A stretch of DNA of 29,020 bases from Candidatus Aminicenantota bacterium (GTDB lineage Bacteria; Acidobacteriota; Aminicenantia; UBA2199), in assembly GCA_020355945.1 (NCBI GenBank), contig CP070627.1, positions 8,217,178-8,246,197 on the forward strand, read 5' to 3'. Below are positions 22,157 through 29,020 of the stretch, piece after piece. Under the pieces are notes generated by a model. It did not search any database, was not told the DNA's origin, and saw only the letters and a program-made list of their open reading frames with translations. The translations under genes and the position numbers were made by a program. Positions within the stretch are counted from its first letter, which is position 1, and each line of letters opens with the position of its first letter.

Positions 22157-23023
22157 TTAGAATACATATTGGACACTCAATCCCAATTGGCGGGAGTGGG
22201 CAATGGGGTACACGTTTAATTTTGATTTTCCCAGGCGGTTTCGTTTTTTAACGATATATTTCCCGATGGCATATCCCAGGACCGCGCCCAGGAACACATC
22301 CGAGAGCCAGTGGGTATCTTCGGTAATCCGTGATAACCCGCACATGGCAGCCAGGGAATAGCTGAGCACCGGCACCCAAATGGTTTTTTTATACATTTCC
22401 GCCACCACGGCAGCGGTCCCGAATATAGTAATGGTATGACCGGAGGGAAAGGCATCGTAGTGTGATATTTCTCCTTCTTTATAACGTTTAAAAAAGCCGG
22501 CCGGTCCGGCCCAGTGGTCCTGGCCGTCTTCCCATGAAGGCCGCTGCCGTCCGGTCAGGTGCTTTCCCAACTGCACCACAATGCCGGTATGGATAAAGGT
22601 CATCAGCGTTAAGCGGGCGGTTTCTTTGGCTTTTTTATCTTTAAAAAGGAGCCCTCCCAGGTAAAAGGCACCGGCAATACCGAGATTCCATTCACCCAAT
22701 CCCAGTCGGGTTACCTTTGGGCTGATATCATCTACCCATTCATTCTTTTCCTGGAACTTTTTTATATCACGGTAAATGGCTTCATCATTGGCAATGAGCA
22801 CACCGGTCACCACGACCACACCTCCCCATAGTAGAAAGTCCTTTCCTTTCATGCGAAACGGGGAGGAAAGTATTTTGCCCTGGTCTTGCCATATAGACTT
22901 AAAGAAACGGGGTTCTTTTTTTTCTGCTTTATCAGCGGATTTATCTGCTGTTTCATCAGCCAGCACCACCGATCCGTTACATAAAATCAACATCATGACG
23001 ATGTAAGCCATTATTTTTTTCAT
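22157..23023 (-). CDS. PAP2 superfamily phosphatase, membrane-associated
   Basis: The start is taken at the ATG at 23023 (288 residues); a GTG four codons earlier (23035) lies against the -10 box. A signal peptide covers about 1-22. The PAP2 signature is complete: KHLTGRQRP, FPSGHT and SRITEDTHWLSD, with R, H and D of the acid phosphatase site. Several membrane helices surround it. Such enzymes dephosphorylate phosphatidic acid, undecaprenyl pyrophosphate or lipid A-like substrates at the periplasmic face; which one is unknown. Being first in a cluster with an outer-membrane protein and signalling genes, it probably acts in envelope remodelling. The ending SVQYVF could add a terminal beta strand. 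Confidence 0.92.
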   Translation of the reverse strand: MKKIMAYIVMMLILCNGSVVLADETADKSADKAEKKEPRFFKSIWQDQGKILSSPFRMKGKDFLLWGGVVVVTGVLIANDEAIYRDIKKFQEKNEWVDDISPKVTRLGLGEWNLGIAGAFYLGGLLFKDKKAKETARLTLMTFIHTGIVVQLGKHLTGRQRPSWEDGQDHWAGPAGFFKRYKEGEISHYDAFPSGHTITIFGTAAVVAEMYKKTIWVPVLSYSLAAMCGLSRITEDTHWLSDVFLGAVLGYAIGKYIVKKRNRLGKSKLNVYPIAHSRQLGLSVQYVF

Positions 23024-23035
23024 TTTACTGCACAC

Positions 23036-23064
23036 ATCATATTATAATGCGAGTGGCCTGTCAA
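23036..23064 (-). promoter_or_regulatory. Promoter of the PAP2-led cluster, very short leader
   Basis: On the minus strand TTGACA (23064-23059), 17-bp spacer, TATGAT (23041-23036). The predicted start near 23029 leaves only about 6 nt before the ATG at 23023, with no room for a ribosome site. A TATAAT at 23046-23041 is closer to consensus but gives a 12-bp spacer. Between this promoter and the next one (23356) lies about 290 bp of AT-rich DNA in which I see no gene. Confidence 0.5.
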
Positions 23065-23355
23065 ATTTTTTCACCTTTTTGCTTCAATATCCCTATTCTT
23101 GTTATTGTTTCAAGAAGCCTGGTAAAATTTTAAAAAAATTTGAAATGGCCTGATATTAATATTAAATTATATCATAACGGAACAGATAAATCAAGGTATA
23201 ATTTTTTCCCTGATTCGTCATCAAAATTTGGTTTTTCTGCCCATCCGTAATAGAGCGTACAGCCTTCTCAAGAGTATTATTTGCCTGTCCCCAAGAAGCC
23301 CAAGAACAAGAATTACTTGAATTTTACGTAGTTATGGTATAAATGGTTTACCCTA

Positions 23356-23384
23356 TTGCTATTTTCCATATTAGATAATATAAT
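23356..23384 (+). promoter_or_regulatory. Sigma70-type promoter of the DUF6599-like gene
   Basis: TTGCTA at 23356-23361, 17-bp spacer, TATAAT at 23379-23384. The predicted leader is about 38 nt and includes AGGAGG at 23417-23422. Confidence 0.6.
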
Positions 23385-23428
23385 TGTCAAATATTGAAAA
23401 CAAGGAAAATAAGAATAGGAGGTTACAG

Positions 23429-24328
23429 GTGAAAAAATTAACGATTTCGATAATAGTTACGATGGTTTTTGCATTGACCATCTCATGTCTCAATGCCCAT
23501 GGAAAAGATATGACCTCAATCTTTCCCGATTTTGAGGGTTGGTCTAAAAAGGGGAAACCGGATATTTATACACCGGACAACTTGTTCGAATACATCAACG
23601 GCGCGGCAGAGGTTTTTTTGAGCTATGACTTTGTCAAACTGGCGGCGTTAACCTATGAAAATAATAAGAAAAATTCCTTTACCGTTGATGTGTACCGGCA
23701 CAGCAGTAACAGGAATGGTTTTGGTATCTACAGCCAGGAAAAACCCCGACAGGGCAGCTTCCTTACCATTGGCGCCCAGGGCTATTATGAAAAGGGAGTG
23801 TTGAATTTTTTTAAAGGCAGTTACTATGTGAAGATGAGCGGTTATGACCTGGGAGATAACGATGAAAAGGTGCTCACCACTACTGCCCAAAAAATAGCCA
23901 ACGCACTTGAAGGAGTCGTTCATTTCCCTGCGGCAGTCAAGTGTTTCCCGGGAAAAGGTAAAGTTGCCAATTCCGAAGCGTATATCAATAAAAATTTCCT
24001 GGGCCATTCCTTTCTACATTCGGCCTATGTGGCAGACTATGAAATGAAGGGACAAAAATTCCAGGTGTTTATTATTGAAACCCATAAACCCGAAGAGGCA
24101 GAGGAGATTCTTAACAAATATACTGCCTTTGTTAAGAAAAAGGGCATTAAAGTGGACCAGGTTAAAAATTTCTATCGCTTCCAGGACCCTTATTATCGTT
24201 CCAGCGGCATGATGAATATGAAAATGGAGAAGAATTACCTCTGGGGACTTTTTAGCAAAGATAACGCCGCCGCTGAATCCCTTATCCGGGAAATCGGGAA
24301 TAACCTGGAAAAATATAAATTGCTTTGA
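23429..24328 (+). CDS. Secreted DUF6599-like protein
   Basis: The GTG at 23429 is chosen because AGGAGG ends 6 nt before it; the frame is open back to 23384 but that part overlaps the -10 box. The 299-residue product has a signal peptide (VKKLTISIIVTMVFALTI) with a cysteine at SCLNAH that could be a lipid-attachment site. The conserved core begins FPDFEGWSKKG and DNLFEYINGAAEVFLSYDF, followed by VYRHSSNRNGFGIYSQE, which I recognise as the DUF6599 pattern. The function of that family is not known to me. It forms a single-gene unit. Confidence 0.75.
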   Translation: MKKLTISIIVTMVFALTISCLNAHGKDMTSIFPDFEGWSKKGKPDIYTPDNLFEYINGAAEVFLSYDFVKLAALTYENNKKNSFTVDVYRHSSNRNGFGIYSQEKPRQGSFLTIGAQGYYEKGVLNFFKGSYYVKMSGYDLGDNDEKVLTTTAQKIANALEGVVHFPAAVKCFPGKGKVANSEAYINKNFLGHSFLHSAYVADYEMKGQKFQVFIIETHKPEEAEEILNKYTAFVKKKGIKVDQVKNFYRFQDPYYRSSGMMNMKMEKNYLWGLFSKDNAAAESLIREIGNNLEKYKLL

Positions 24329-24360
24329 AATCACGAACCCCAAAAATCCCTCAATCCGGG

Positions 24361-24391
24361 TAACCGTTAAGAATTCAATTTTTAAGGGTTA
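24361..24391. terminator. Hairpin between the DUF6599-like and solute-binding genes
   Basis: TAACCGTTAA (24361-24370) pairs with TTAAGGGTTA (24382-24391) at nine of ten positions, followed by TTTTGG. It may be a weak terminator. Confidence 0.4.
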
Positions 24392-24397
24392 TTTTGG

Positions 24398-24426
24398 TTG
24401 ACAAAAAAAGCCAGATTTGTTATATC
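24398..24426 (+). promoter_or_regulatory. Sigma70-type promoter of the solute-binding protein gene
   Basis: TTGACA at 24398-24403, 17-bp spacer, TATATC at 24421-24426. The leader contains GGAGG at 24452-24456. Confidence 0.6.
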
Positions 24427-24461
24427 TTATTTATGATCAATAATTATGATTGGAGGAACAA

Positions 24462-25319
24462 ATGACAAAAAAACATCGGTGGTCTAGCAAAACATTTATG
24501 GTAATGATTATATTTTTAATTACATTGGTTGTTCCCCAACTGGTTTTTTCAAATGATGCCGGTACGGAACCGGGCTCGACGCCTGAGGAAAAAACATCAA
24601 AATTGGAAAGAATCAAAGCTTCAGGGAAGCTCGTCGTGGGTACCAGTGCGGACTATCCCCCTTATGAATTTCACCTGTTGGATGATAAAGAGGGGGACCT
24701 GGTGGGCATTGATATCGACATTGCCAAAGTCATCGCCGACGAATTAGGTGTTAAACTGGAAGTCAAGGACCTGATTTTCAGTCGAATTTTTAAAGCCCTT
24801 GAATCAGGACAGATCGATATAGCCATTGCCGGGTTAAGTCCCACGGAAGCACGGAAAGAAGTAGCCAGTTTTTCTGATATTTATTACCAGGCCATCCAGT
24901 GTGTTATCATCCACAAGGATAACGCCGAACGAATTAAAACCATTGAAGATTTAAGAGGCAAGAAGGTTGGCGTTCAAAAAGATTCTATCCAGGAGGATAT
25001 GGCCAAGGGCCAGATTCACGGTGCTGATTTTGATGTCCGGGAAACCATTGAAGAATTAATTATCATTCTTGATAAAGGATTGGTAGATGGGATTATTTTA
25101 GAGAAGCCTGTGGGAGATTCTTACGTTCACAGGAATAAAAACTTCACCAGTCTCAGGTGTGAAGAAAAGTTTAACGAAATGTTGGGTTCTGCCATTGCTG
25201 TTAAAAAAGGTGATGCTGAGTTGCTCAAAGAGATCAACCGCATATTGGCAAAATTGAAAAAGGAAGGTAAAATCGACGAGTTTGTTGAAACCGCCAAAAT
25301 GCTGTCCAATAAGAGGTAA
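24462..25319 (+). CDS. Periplasmic solute-binding protein, family 3 (amino acid type)
   Basis: The ATG at 24462 follows GGAGG by 5 nt (285 residues). A signal peptide runs to about VVPQLVFS. The mature part has the family 3 signature KLVVGTSADYPPYEF, then LVGIDIDIAKVIADELGVKL, the AIAGLSPTEAR region that usually contacts the ligand carboxylate through its arginine, and DLRGKKVGVQKDS. Such proteins deliver amino acids or similar small polar ligands to an ABC importer. No permease or ATPase gene is near, so it either serves a transporter encoded elsewhere or acts as a sensor. It is convergent with the AAA/PD-(D/E)XK gene. Confidence 0.92.
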   Translation: MTKKHRWSSKTFMVMIIFLITLVVPQLVFSNDAGTEPGSTPEEKTSKLERIKASGKLVVGTSADYPPYEFHLLDDKEGDLVGIDIDIAKVIADELGVKLEVKDLIFSRIFKALESGQIDIAIAGLSPTEARKEVASFSDIYYQAIQCVIIHKDNAERIKTIEDLRGKKVGVQKDSIQEDMAKGQIHGADFDVRETIEELIIILDKGLVDGIILEKPVGDSYVHRNKNFTSLRCEEKFNEMLGSAIAVKKGDAELLKEINRILAKLKKEGKIDEFVETAKMLSNKR

Positions 25320-25344
25320 ACAAGTAATTACCTATAAAAAGATT

Positions 25345-25403
25345 TAATCAAAAGTTTTTGCGGATGTTTCACGGCGTCCAGGGGGCCCCGCGGCGCGGGA
25401 AGC
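25345..25403. repeat. Partial copy of the dispersed repeat plus GC-rich hairpin
   Basis: TTTAATCAAAAGTTTTTGCG followed by GTCCAG resembles the inverted form of the element at 11936-11980. CCCGC-ggc-GCGGG at 25387-25399 forms a tight hairpin between two convergent genes and may act as a terminator for either. Confidence 0.45.
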
Positions 25404-27197
25404 CTATTTAGCAGCCCGGGGCCTGGAGTCTAAAGCCTCGATATGCACCAATTTATGACCGGAGAATATCAATAATAACTTGATCAAGGTAGTCTTTTCT
25501 ATATTTTTCCTGAAATCTTTGTCCAAACTGTATTTTTTTAATTGATCGACTGCCGCTGTTTTTAATTTTTCCAGTTTTTGGGGATTAAATTCCTTTGGCT
25601 TGATGTATTTTAATTCAAGGATATAGGAGTAGCGGATATCCTTATAACGGGCCAAAAAAGGTTCCAGCACGATATCGGCATAACCTTTGCCGAGCTCTTT
25701 TTCTGTATGGATGAGATACAAATCCCCCAATCCCAGGTAAACAGCTAAAAATGCCTGGATGGATTTTTCACCGGTGATTAAATCCCTCAGCCCCATCCTC
25801 TCTTTCATTTCTATAGTTAAATAGTCGAATAATGGGTGCCATTTTCCATCATAAGCCATATCCGTCATTAATTCCGAATATTTGAAAAAGTCCAAAGTAA
25901 AGATGCCTATCTCTTCATATCCTTCTTTGATATATTCAAAATAGAGTCTTTTCACGGTTTCATTGGGTATTTTAAATTTGATTTTCCCCTTTTCTTCGCC
26001 TTCCATGGTTAAAAGACCGAAATAGAACAAGAGCGAAATGAAGTTTTCGATATGGGTGAGTTTTTCTGCGGGAAAGCTGCGGATTAGTTTGGCTGTGATT
26101 TCTCCCTCTTCGGTGATTCGTCGTAATTGATTGAAATTACCGTTAGGGGTGGGTTTATCTCCGCTGTCGATAATAATCAGATGCCTTAATTTCCCATAAT
26201 CCATACGTACATTTTCATCTACCATTTCTTCCGGGATTTCATATTCTTTAAAATACTCCTTCAGGAAATAGAGGGCCATATCTGGATTAAACACTGTGGC
26301 CTGTGATTTTTTTGAAAATCGGTAACGGTTGTACCATTGGTCCATTATTTCCATCAGGTATGAGGTGGGATGTTTGATTTGCCCATGTTCCCGGTAATAC
26401 TCAATCATCTCTATCATTTCATCAGAGGTAAATCCCTGCATCTCGTTGAATATTCTATCTGTTGTTATATTATTGCCAATATTAAATCCACTGGTTACGT
26501 CATCCATGGTAATGGGTGATACCCCGGTGATAAACAAACGTGAAATGGGTGCCCCTGAACCGGAAGTGCCCCCCTTCAACACATTAAAAAATGTCCTGAA
26601 AAAACTTTCTCCGTGGGTTAGATTTTTATAGTGATGAGTGCCTAAAGAGGACAAAATGGTGTTGGTAAAGTTATCGTACTCATCAATGGTGATAAAAAGT
26701 TTTTGATTGCTTTTTTTGCACAGGTGGATGAGATGTCTTAAAATATCCGGGGCTGTATTTTTACGTTTCAGTTCTTCCAGGGTTTCCTTTTCATCGATAT
26801 TTAAAAACTGTTTATACTCTGAGATAAAAATATCTCCTGCTTCCAGGACATGTCCTAAAAACGATTCTTCCACCATATCAATGTCAGGCGAAACCATAGA
26901 AAAATTAAATTTTAACATCAAACAGGAATTCTTTTCGTTGGTGGGATTTTGATGAACGGCAGTCCCTTTAAAAAATAAATCGAAGCGATCTGCTTTAATG
27001 ATGTCATAGTAGGTTTGCATTAAGGAAAGGAATAGAGATTTACCAAACCGCCTGGGACGGATAAGAAACAAATATTCACCGGTTTTTTCCAGGGAATGCA
27101 AATAGGGAGTTTTATCGACATAGTAATAATTCTTTTCAACAATTCGTTCATAATCTGATATCCCGTAAGGAATTTCATTTATTTTTTTGTCATCCAT
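25404..27197 (-). CDS. AAA-ATPase-like / PD-(D/E)XK nuclease-like protein (DUF1703 type)
   Basis: A 597-residue protein. The N-terminal half is AAA-ATPase_like (PF09820): EIPYGISDYERIVEKNYYYV, DKTPYL, the P-loop variant RPRRFGKSLF with K53, and the Walker B-like KLFITIDEYDNF. The C-terminal part has the PD-(D/E)XK pattern GYADIVLEP and YILELKYIK (PF08011-like). This family occurs in many copies in some gut and sediment bacteria and its role is unsettled; a mobile or defence-related nuclease has been suggested. The ATG at 27197 has no ribosome site and lies 6 nt after a TATAAT box. The last residues (DSRPRAAK) run into an intergenic repeat. Confidence 0.92.
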   Translation of the reverse strand: MDDKKINEIPYGISDYERIVEKNYYYVDKTPYLHSLEKTGEYLFLIRPRRFGKSLFLSLMQTYYDIIKADRFDLFFKGTAVHQNPTNEKNSCLMLKFNFSMVSPDIDMVEESFLGHVLEAGDIFISEYKQFLNIDEKETLEELKRKNTAPDILRHLIHLCKKSNQKLFITIDEYDNFTNTILSSLGTHHYKNLTHGESFFRTFFNVLKGGTSGSGAPISRLFITGVSPITMDDVTSGFNIGNNITTDRIFNEMQGFTSDEMIEMIEYYREHGQIKHPTSYLMEIMDQWYNRYRFSKKSQATVFNPDMALYFLKEYFKEYEIPEEMVDENVRMDYGKLRHLIIIDSGDKPTPNGNFNQLRRITEEGEITAKLIRSFPAEKLTHIENFISLLFYFGLLTMEGEEKGKIKFKIPNETVKRLYFEYIKEGYEEIGIFTLDFFKYSELMTDMAYDGKWHPLFDYLTIEMKERMGLRDLITGEKSIQAFLAVYLGLGDLYLIHTEKELGKGYADIVLEPFLARYKDIRYSYILELKYIKPKEFNPQKLEKLKTAAVDQLKKYSLDKDFRKNIEKTTLIKLLLIFSGHKLVHIEALDSRPRAAK

Positions 27198-27203
27198 GGT
27201 TCA

Positions 27204-27232
27204 ATTATAATATTAAATGGCAATTTTATCAA
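27204..27232 (-). promoter_or_regulatory. Promoter predicted to give a leaderless mRNA for the AAA/PD-(D/E)XK gene
   Basis: On the minus strand TTGATA (27232-27227), 17-bp spacer, TATAAT (27209-27204), then TGAACC and the ATG at 27197. The expected start is the A of the ATG. Confidence 0.65.
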
Positions 27233-27259
27233 ATCCAAACCATCTTCCAAATATTGCAC

Positions 27260-27338
27260 CGTTTTTCAAACAGTTTCTTGGAGCCTTCAGGAGGCCTGGA
27301 GGGCCTTATAGGTTCCCCATGCCATGGGGCAACCGGGA
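27260..27338. repeat. Second copy of the dispersed repeat, overlapping the hydrolase 3' end
   Basis: GTTTTTCAAACAGTTTCTTGG, CCTGGAGGGCCTTATAGGTT and the palindrome CCCCATGCCATGGGG to ACCGGG match the right part of the element at 11936-12024. The palindrome encodes the last residues (PHGMGNL) of the gene on the minus strand. Confidence 0.6.
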
Positions 27339-28079
27339 AAGGAATTGATAAATTAACCGGAAATACTCTTCGGCATTTACCGCCATCATGTCATTATGAT
27401 CGCCTTTTTCAAATACCCTTAATTGCTTCGGTTCCGGCGCCCATTCATACAACTTCTTACCATGAGCATGATGCACCAAACTGTCATGCTCCGCATGCAG
27501 TACCAACGTCGAACCTTTATAGTTGGCTAATTTCTCCTGGTGATTGAAATCCAAATCAGCCGCCTTTTGCAATTGGTCCAACAGGATACCTAACTCCTGC
27601 GGATGCACCCGCATCAACACCCGTTCCAGGATCACCGCAATGCCACTTTCAATAATCAAACCGGCAATACCAGGAAATTGATACACCCCGTGAACCACAT
27701 AGAGCGATCCAATAGACCGACCAAACAAAACCAATTTTTCCGGCGCCTGCCCCGTGGCTTTGATAATATGCTCCACATCCCCCAACATACTTGTCAAAGC
27801 CGGAACACCAGTAGACATGCTGTAGCCGCGATATTCAGCTAAAAAAAGATTGTAACCCATCTGGTCAAATACCGGCACAAAAAGCTCAAGATAATCCGCC
27901 ACAATCTCTCCATTGCCATGAAAAAAAACAATGGTTTTTGAATCCGGGTATTTCTGCTGATAGTAACAACTTAATTTCACATCCCCGCAGTCCACCCAAA
28001 AAGGATTTTTAAATTCCTCTCTGCGGGGGAAAAAATATCGTTCGCTTACCAATGGATGATCAAGTATCGATTGAGTCAT
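27306..28079 (-). CDS. Alpha/beta hydrolase
   Basis: A 257-residue cytoplasmic hydrolase of the BEM46-like or general serine-hydrolase type. The oxyanion segment is FFHGNGE, the nucleophile S122 in GRSIGS, the acid D199 in LHAEHDSLV and the base H228 in KGDHNDM, so the triad is complete. The ATG at 28079 follows AGGAGA. The substrate is unknown; esterase or thioesterase activity is likely. It is a single-gene unit with its own promoter. The C-terminal residues after SRL are encoded by a dispersed palindromic repeat, so the natural end has probably been replaced. Confidence 0.92.
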   Translation of the reverse strand: MTQSILDHPLVSERYFFPRREEFKNPFWVDCGDVKLSCYYQQKYPDSKTIVFFHGNGEIVADYLELFVPVFDQMGYNLFLAEYRGYSMSTGVPALTSMLGDVEHIIKATGQAPEKLVLFGRSIGSLYVVHGVYQFPGIAGLIIESGIAVILERVLMRVHPQELGILLDQLQKAADLDFNHQEKLANYKGSTLVLHAEHDSLVHHAHGKKLYEWAPEPKQLRVFEKGDHNDMMAVNAEEYFRLIYQFLSRLPHGMGNL

Positions 28080-28101
28080 TCTTTTCTCCTATTTTTTATC
28101 A

Positions 28102-28130
28102 AAGATAACAGAAAATCATTGTTTTTTCAA
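28102..28130 (-). promoter_or_regulatory. Sigma70-type promoter of the alpha/beta hydrolase gene
   Basis: On the minus strand TTGAAA (28130-28125), 17-bp spacer, TATCTT (28107-28102). AGGAGA and the ATG follow. Confidence 0.55.
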
Positions 28131-28175
28131 GTCCATGAAGCCTATATACAAAGCGATTTTTCTACCAAAATGACA

Positions 28176-28208
28176 AAAATGACAAAAATGCCCCGATTTT
28201 GTCATTTT
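28176..28208 (-). terminator. AT-rich hairpin, likely terminator of the toxin-antitoxin remnant
   Basis: AAAATGACAAAAAT (28176-28189) pairs with ATTTTGTCATTTT (28196-28208) around a GCCCCG loop. Read on the minus strand it is followed by T-rich sequence. The left arm is part of a short direct repeat, ATGACAAAA, present twice. Confidence 0.5.
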
Positions 28209-28353
28209 CCGATTGAGAGCCTTTTATGAAAATGGTTTTCATTACTTTTCATCTACCGGATACGAAGGTGATAAGTTCATGTAGGTTATTTGTCCATTAG
28301 AGCTTTCGTAGGTGAAACCATGTTAAATTACAAAAGATGTGAATTTTTTTTAT

Positions 28354-28428
28354 TTACTTCTTATCATAAGCCTGGTTGTGAGGTCCAAGTTCAACAAATT
28401 TTATGGTATCGTCCGTACAGTTATCGCA
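28354..28428 (-). pseudogene. C-terminal remnant of a RelE/YafQ-like toxin
   Basis: Downstream of the antitoxin the minus strand reads CDNCTDDTIKFVELGPHNQA then YDKK and TAA at 28354-28356. The segment DDTIKFVELGPHNQAY resembles the end of RelE/YafQ-family toxins, which typically finish with a strand and IGTH..LY. It is preceded directly by an in-frame TAG and lacks the other 60-70 residues, so no toxin can be made. The rest of the gap 28080-28444 holds a promoter and a hairpin but no other gene that I can see. Confidence 0.6.
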
Positions 28429-28444
28429 CTAAAAGAAATTTCCA

Positions 28445-28696
28445 TTAAAAGACCTCATCATAGGTATGCCATTTTACCGTTCCTGACCTGATTCTCGAAA
28501 TCGTTTGTAATAAACTTTCCCGGAAATCGGGATCTGCCATGATGATTTCAGTGGGATCATTCTCTTTGGTACGTTTCAAGTTGAGAAGGAATTGGGAAAA
28601 GATTTCAGATACAGAGGTGCGCTGATATTCGGCATAACTTTTGACAAAGTCGATTAGGTCCTGATCCAATGTAATATTTATTTTACTTTTCAGCAT
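28445..28696 (-). CDS. Antitoxin-like protein (DUF6364/ribbon-helix-helix type)
   Basis: An 83-residue protein; GGAGGT lies 8 nt before the ATG. The N-terminus KSKINITLDQDLIDFVKSYA followed by RTSVSEIFSQFLLNL is typical of DUF6364-like RHH antitoxins, which bind their own promoter. The C-terminal part ends ISRIRSGTVKWHTYDEVF, the kind of flexible tail that neutralises a toxin. The expected toxin gene directly downstream is reduced to a short remnant, so this is an orphan antitoxin. It may persist as a repressor or as protection against related toxins. Confidence 0.85.
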   Translation of the reverse strand: MLKSKINITLDQDLIDFVKSYAEYQRTSVSEIFSQFLLNLKRTKENDPTEIIMADPDFRESLLQTISRIRSGTVKWHTYDEVF

Positions 28697-28725
28697 TGTT
28701 AAATACCTCCAGGATCAACACTTAT

Positions 28726-28754
28726 AATATACGCCGATCATGCGCATTTGTCAA
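28726..28754 (-). promoter_or_regulatory. Promoter of the antitoxin gene with an internal palindrome
   Basis: On the minus strand TTGACA (28754-28749), 17-bp spacer, TATATT (28731-28726). The palindrome ATGCGCAT (28740-28747) sits in the spacer and is a candidate site for autoregulation by the antitoxin. Confidence 0.65.
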
Positions 28755-29020
28755 CCCCAAAAAAATAGAAACAGGTAATTTATTTGATTTATTTGAGATT
28801 TCCCGGTTCACTTTACTCTTTATTCGCGGATACGGAATACCATCCTGAAATCCATATCTTTCCTACTATTGCAATTAATAAAATCTTATGATACGATTTA
28901 TTCTTGTATCTTGAAAAATTCCAAATTTTCAAAATAGCCGGAAATCGTCATCAATGGATTATTTAAGAATTTTTATGAAGAATGCCAATGAACAAAATTT
29001 ATTATATTTATATGGAGGAT
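28755..29020. other. Non-coding right end with a ribosome site at the edge
   Basis: I see no gene here. TTGAAAAATT-cc-AAATTTTCAA (28911-28932) is a near-perfect AT-rich inverted repeat. GGAGGA at 29014-29019 suggests that a plus-strand gene starts just beyond the window. Confidence 0.4.

Noticed and set aside
25404..27197. Transposase or defence-island core gene
   Set aside because: The motifs fit the AAA-ATPase_like/PD-(D/E)XK family; no terminal repeats or neighbouring defence genes are present.

Overview
The window looks like a piece of a Gram-negative, probably anaerobic bacterial chromosome of moderate GC content. Three things point this way: a large outer-membrane beta-barrel protein, a group 3-type [NiFe] hydrogenase, and several periplasmic sensor proteins. 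The gene mix (M16 peptidase pair, DUF4388/Roadblock protein, DUF4154/YfiR protein, AAA/PD-(D/E)XK protein, DUF6599-like protein, many dispersed intergenic repeats) recalls Aminicenantota/Acidobacteriota. That placement is an inference from gene content, not from a marker gene. I see no tRNA, rRNA, CRISPR array, phage or intact insertion sequence.

Layout. 1-1762: the end of a coiled-coil membrane protein with 25-residue repeats, a decayed coiled-coil gene on the other strand, and folD. 1845-4439: a ribbon-helix-helix protein with a membrane tail, an ABC-2-like membrane protein, and a small Sm-like protein. 4505-9375: a probable operon behind a consensus promoter, holding a DUF4388/Roadblock protein, a small three-cysteine protein, [NiFe] hydrogenase small and large subunits, a ferredoxin fused to a second copy of the three-cysteine domain, and acylphosphatase. 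9431-11840: a TPR protein, a repeat-rich spacer and an aminoacyl-tRNA-protein transferase (bpt/ate family), all on the minus strand. 12062-14923: an M16 peptidase pair (catalytic plus non-catalytic). 14776-23035: a minus-strand cluster of PAP2 phosphatase, TonB-receptor-like barrel, hybrid kinase, response regulator, YfiR protein, a remnant of a second YfiR, and a CHASE8-like kinase. 23429-25319: a DUF6599-like secreted protein and an orphan solute-binding protein. 25404-29020: an AAA/PD-(D/E)XK protein, an alpha/beta hydrolase, and an antitoxin whose toxin survives only as a C-terminal scrap.

The most interesting points are: (i) a hydrogenase operon without the usual Hdr, F420 or diaphorase partners, carrying two copies of a V4R-like domain with a matched cysteine pattern; (ii) several genes whose sigma70-type -10 box lies 6 nt before the ATG with no Shine-Dalgarno, so their mRNAs should be leaderless; (iii) remnants of a YfiR gene and a RelE-like toxin found by reading intergenic DNA in all frames; (iv) a dispersed intergenic repeat that forms the 3' coding ends of two genes.
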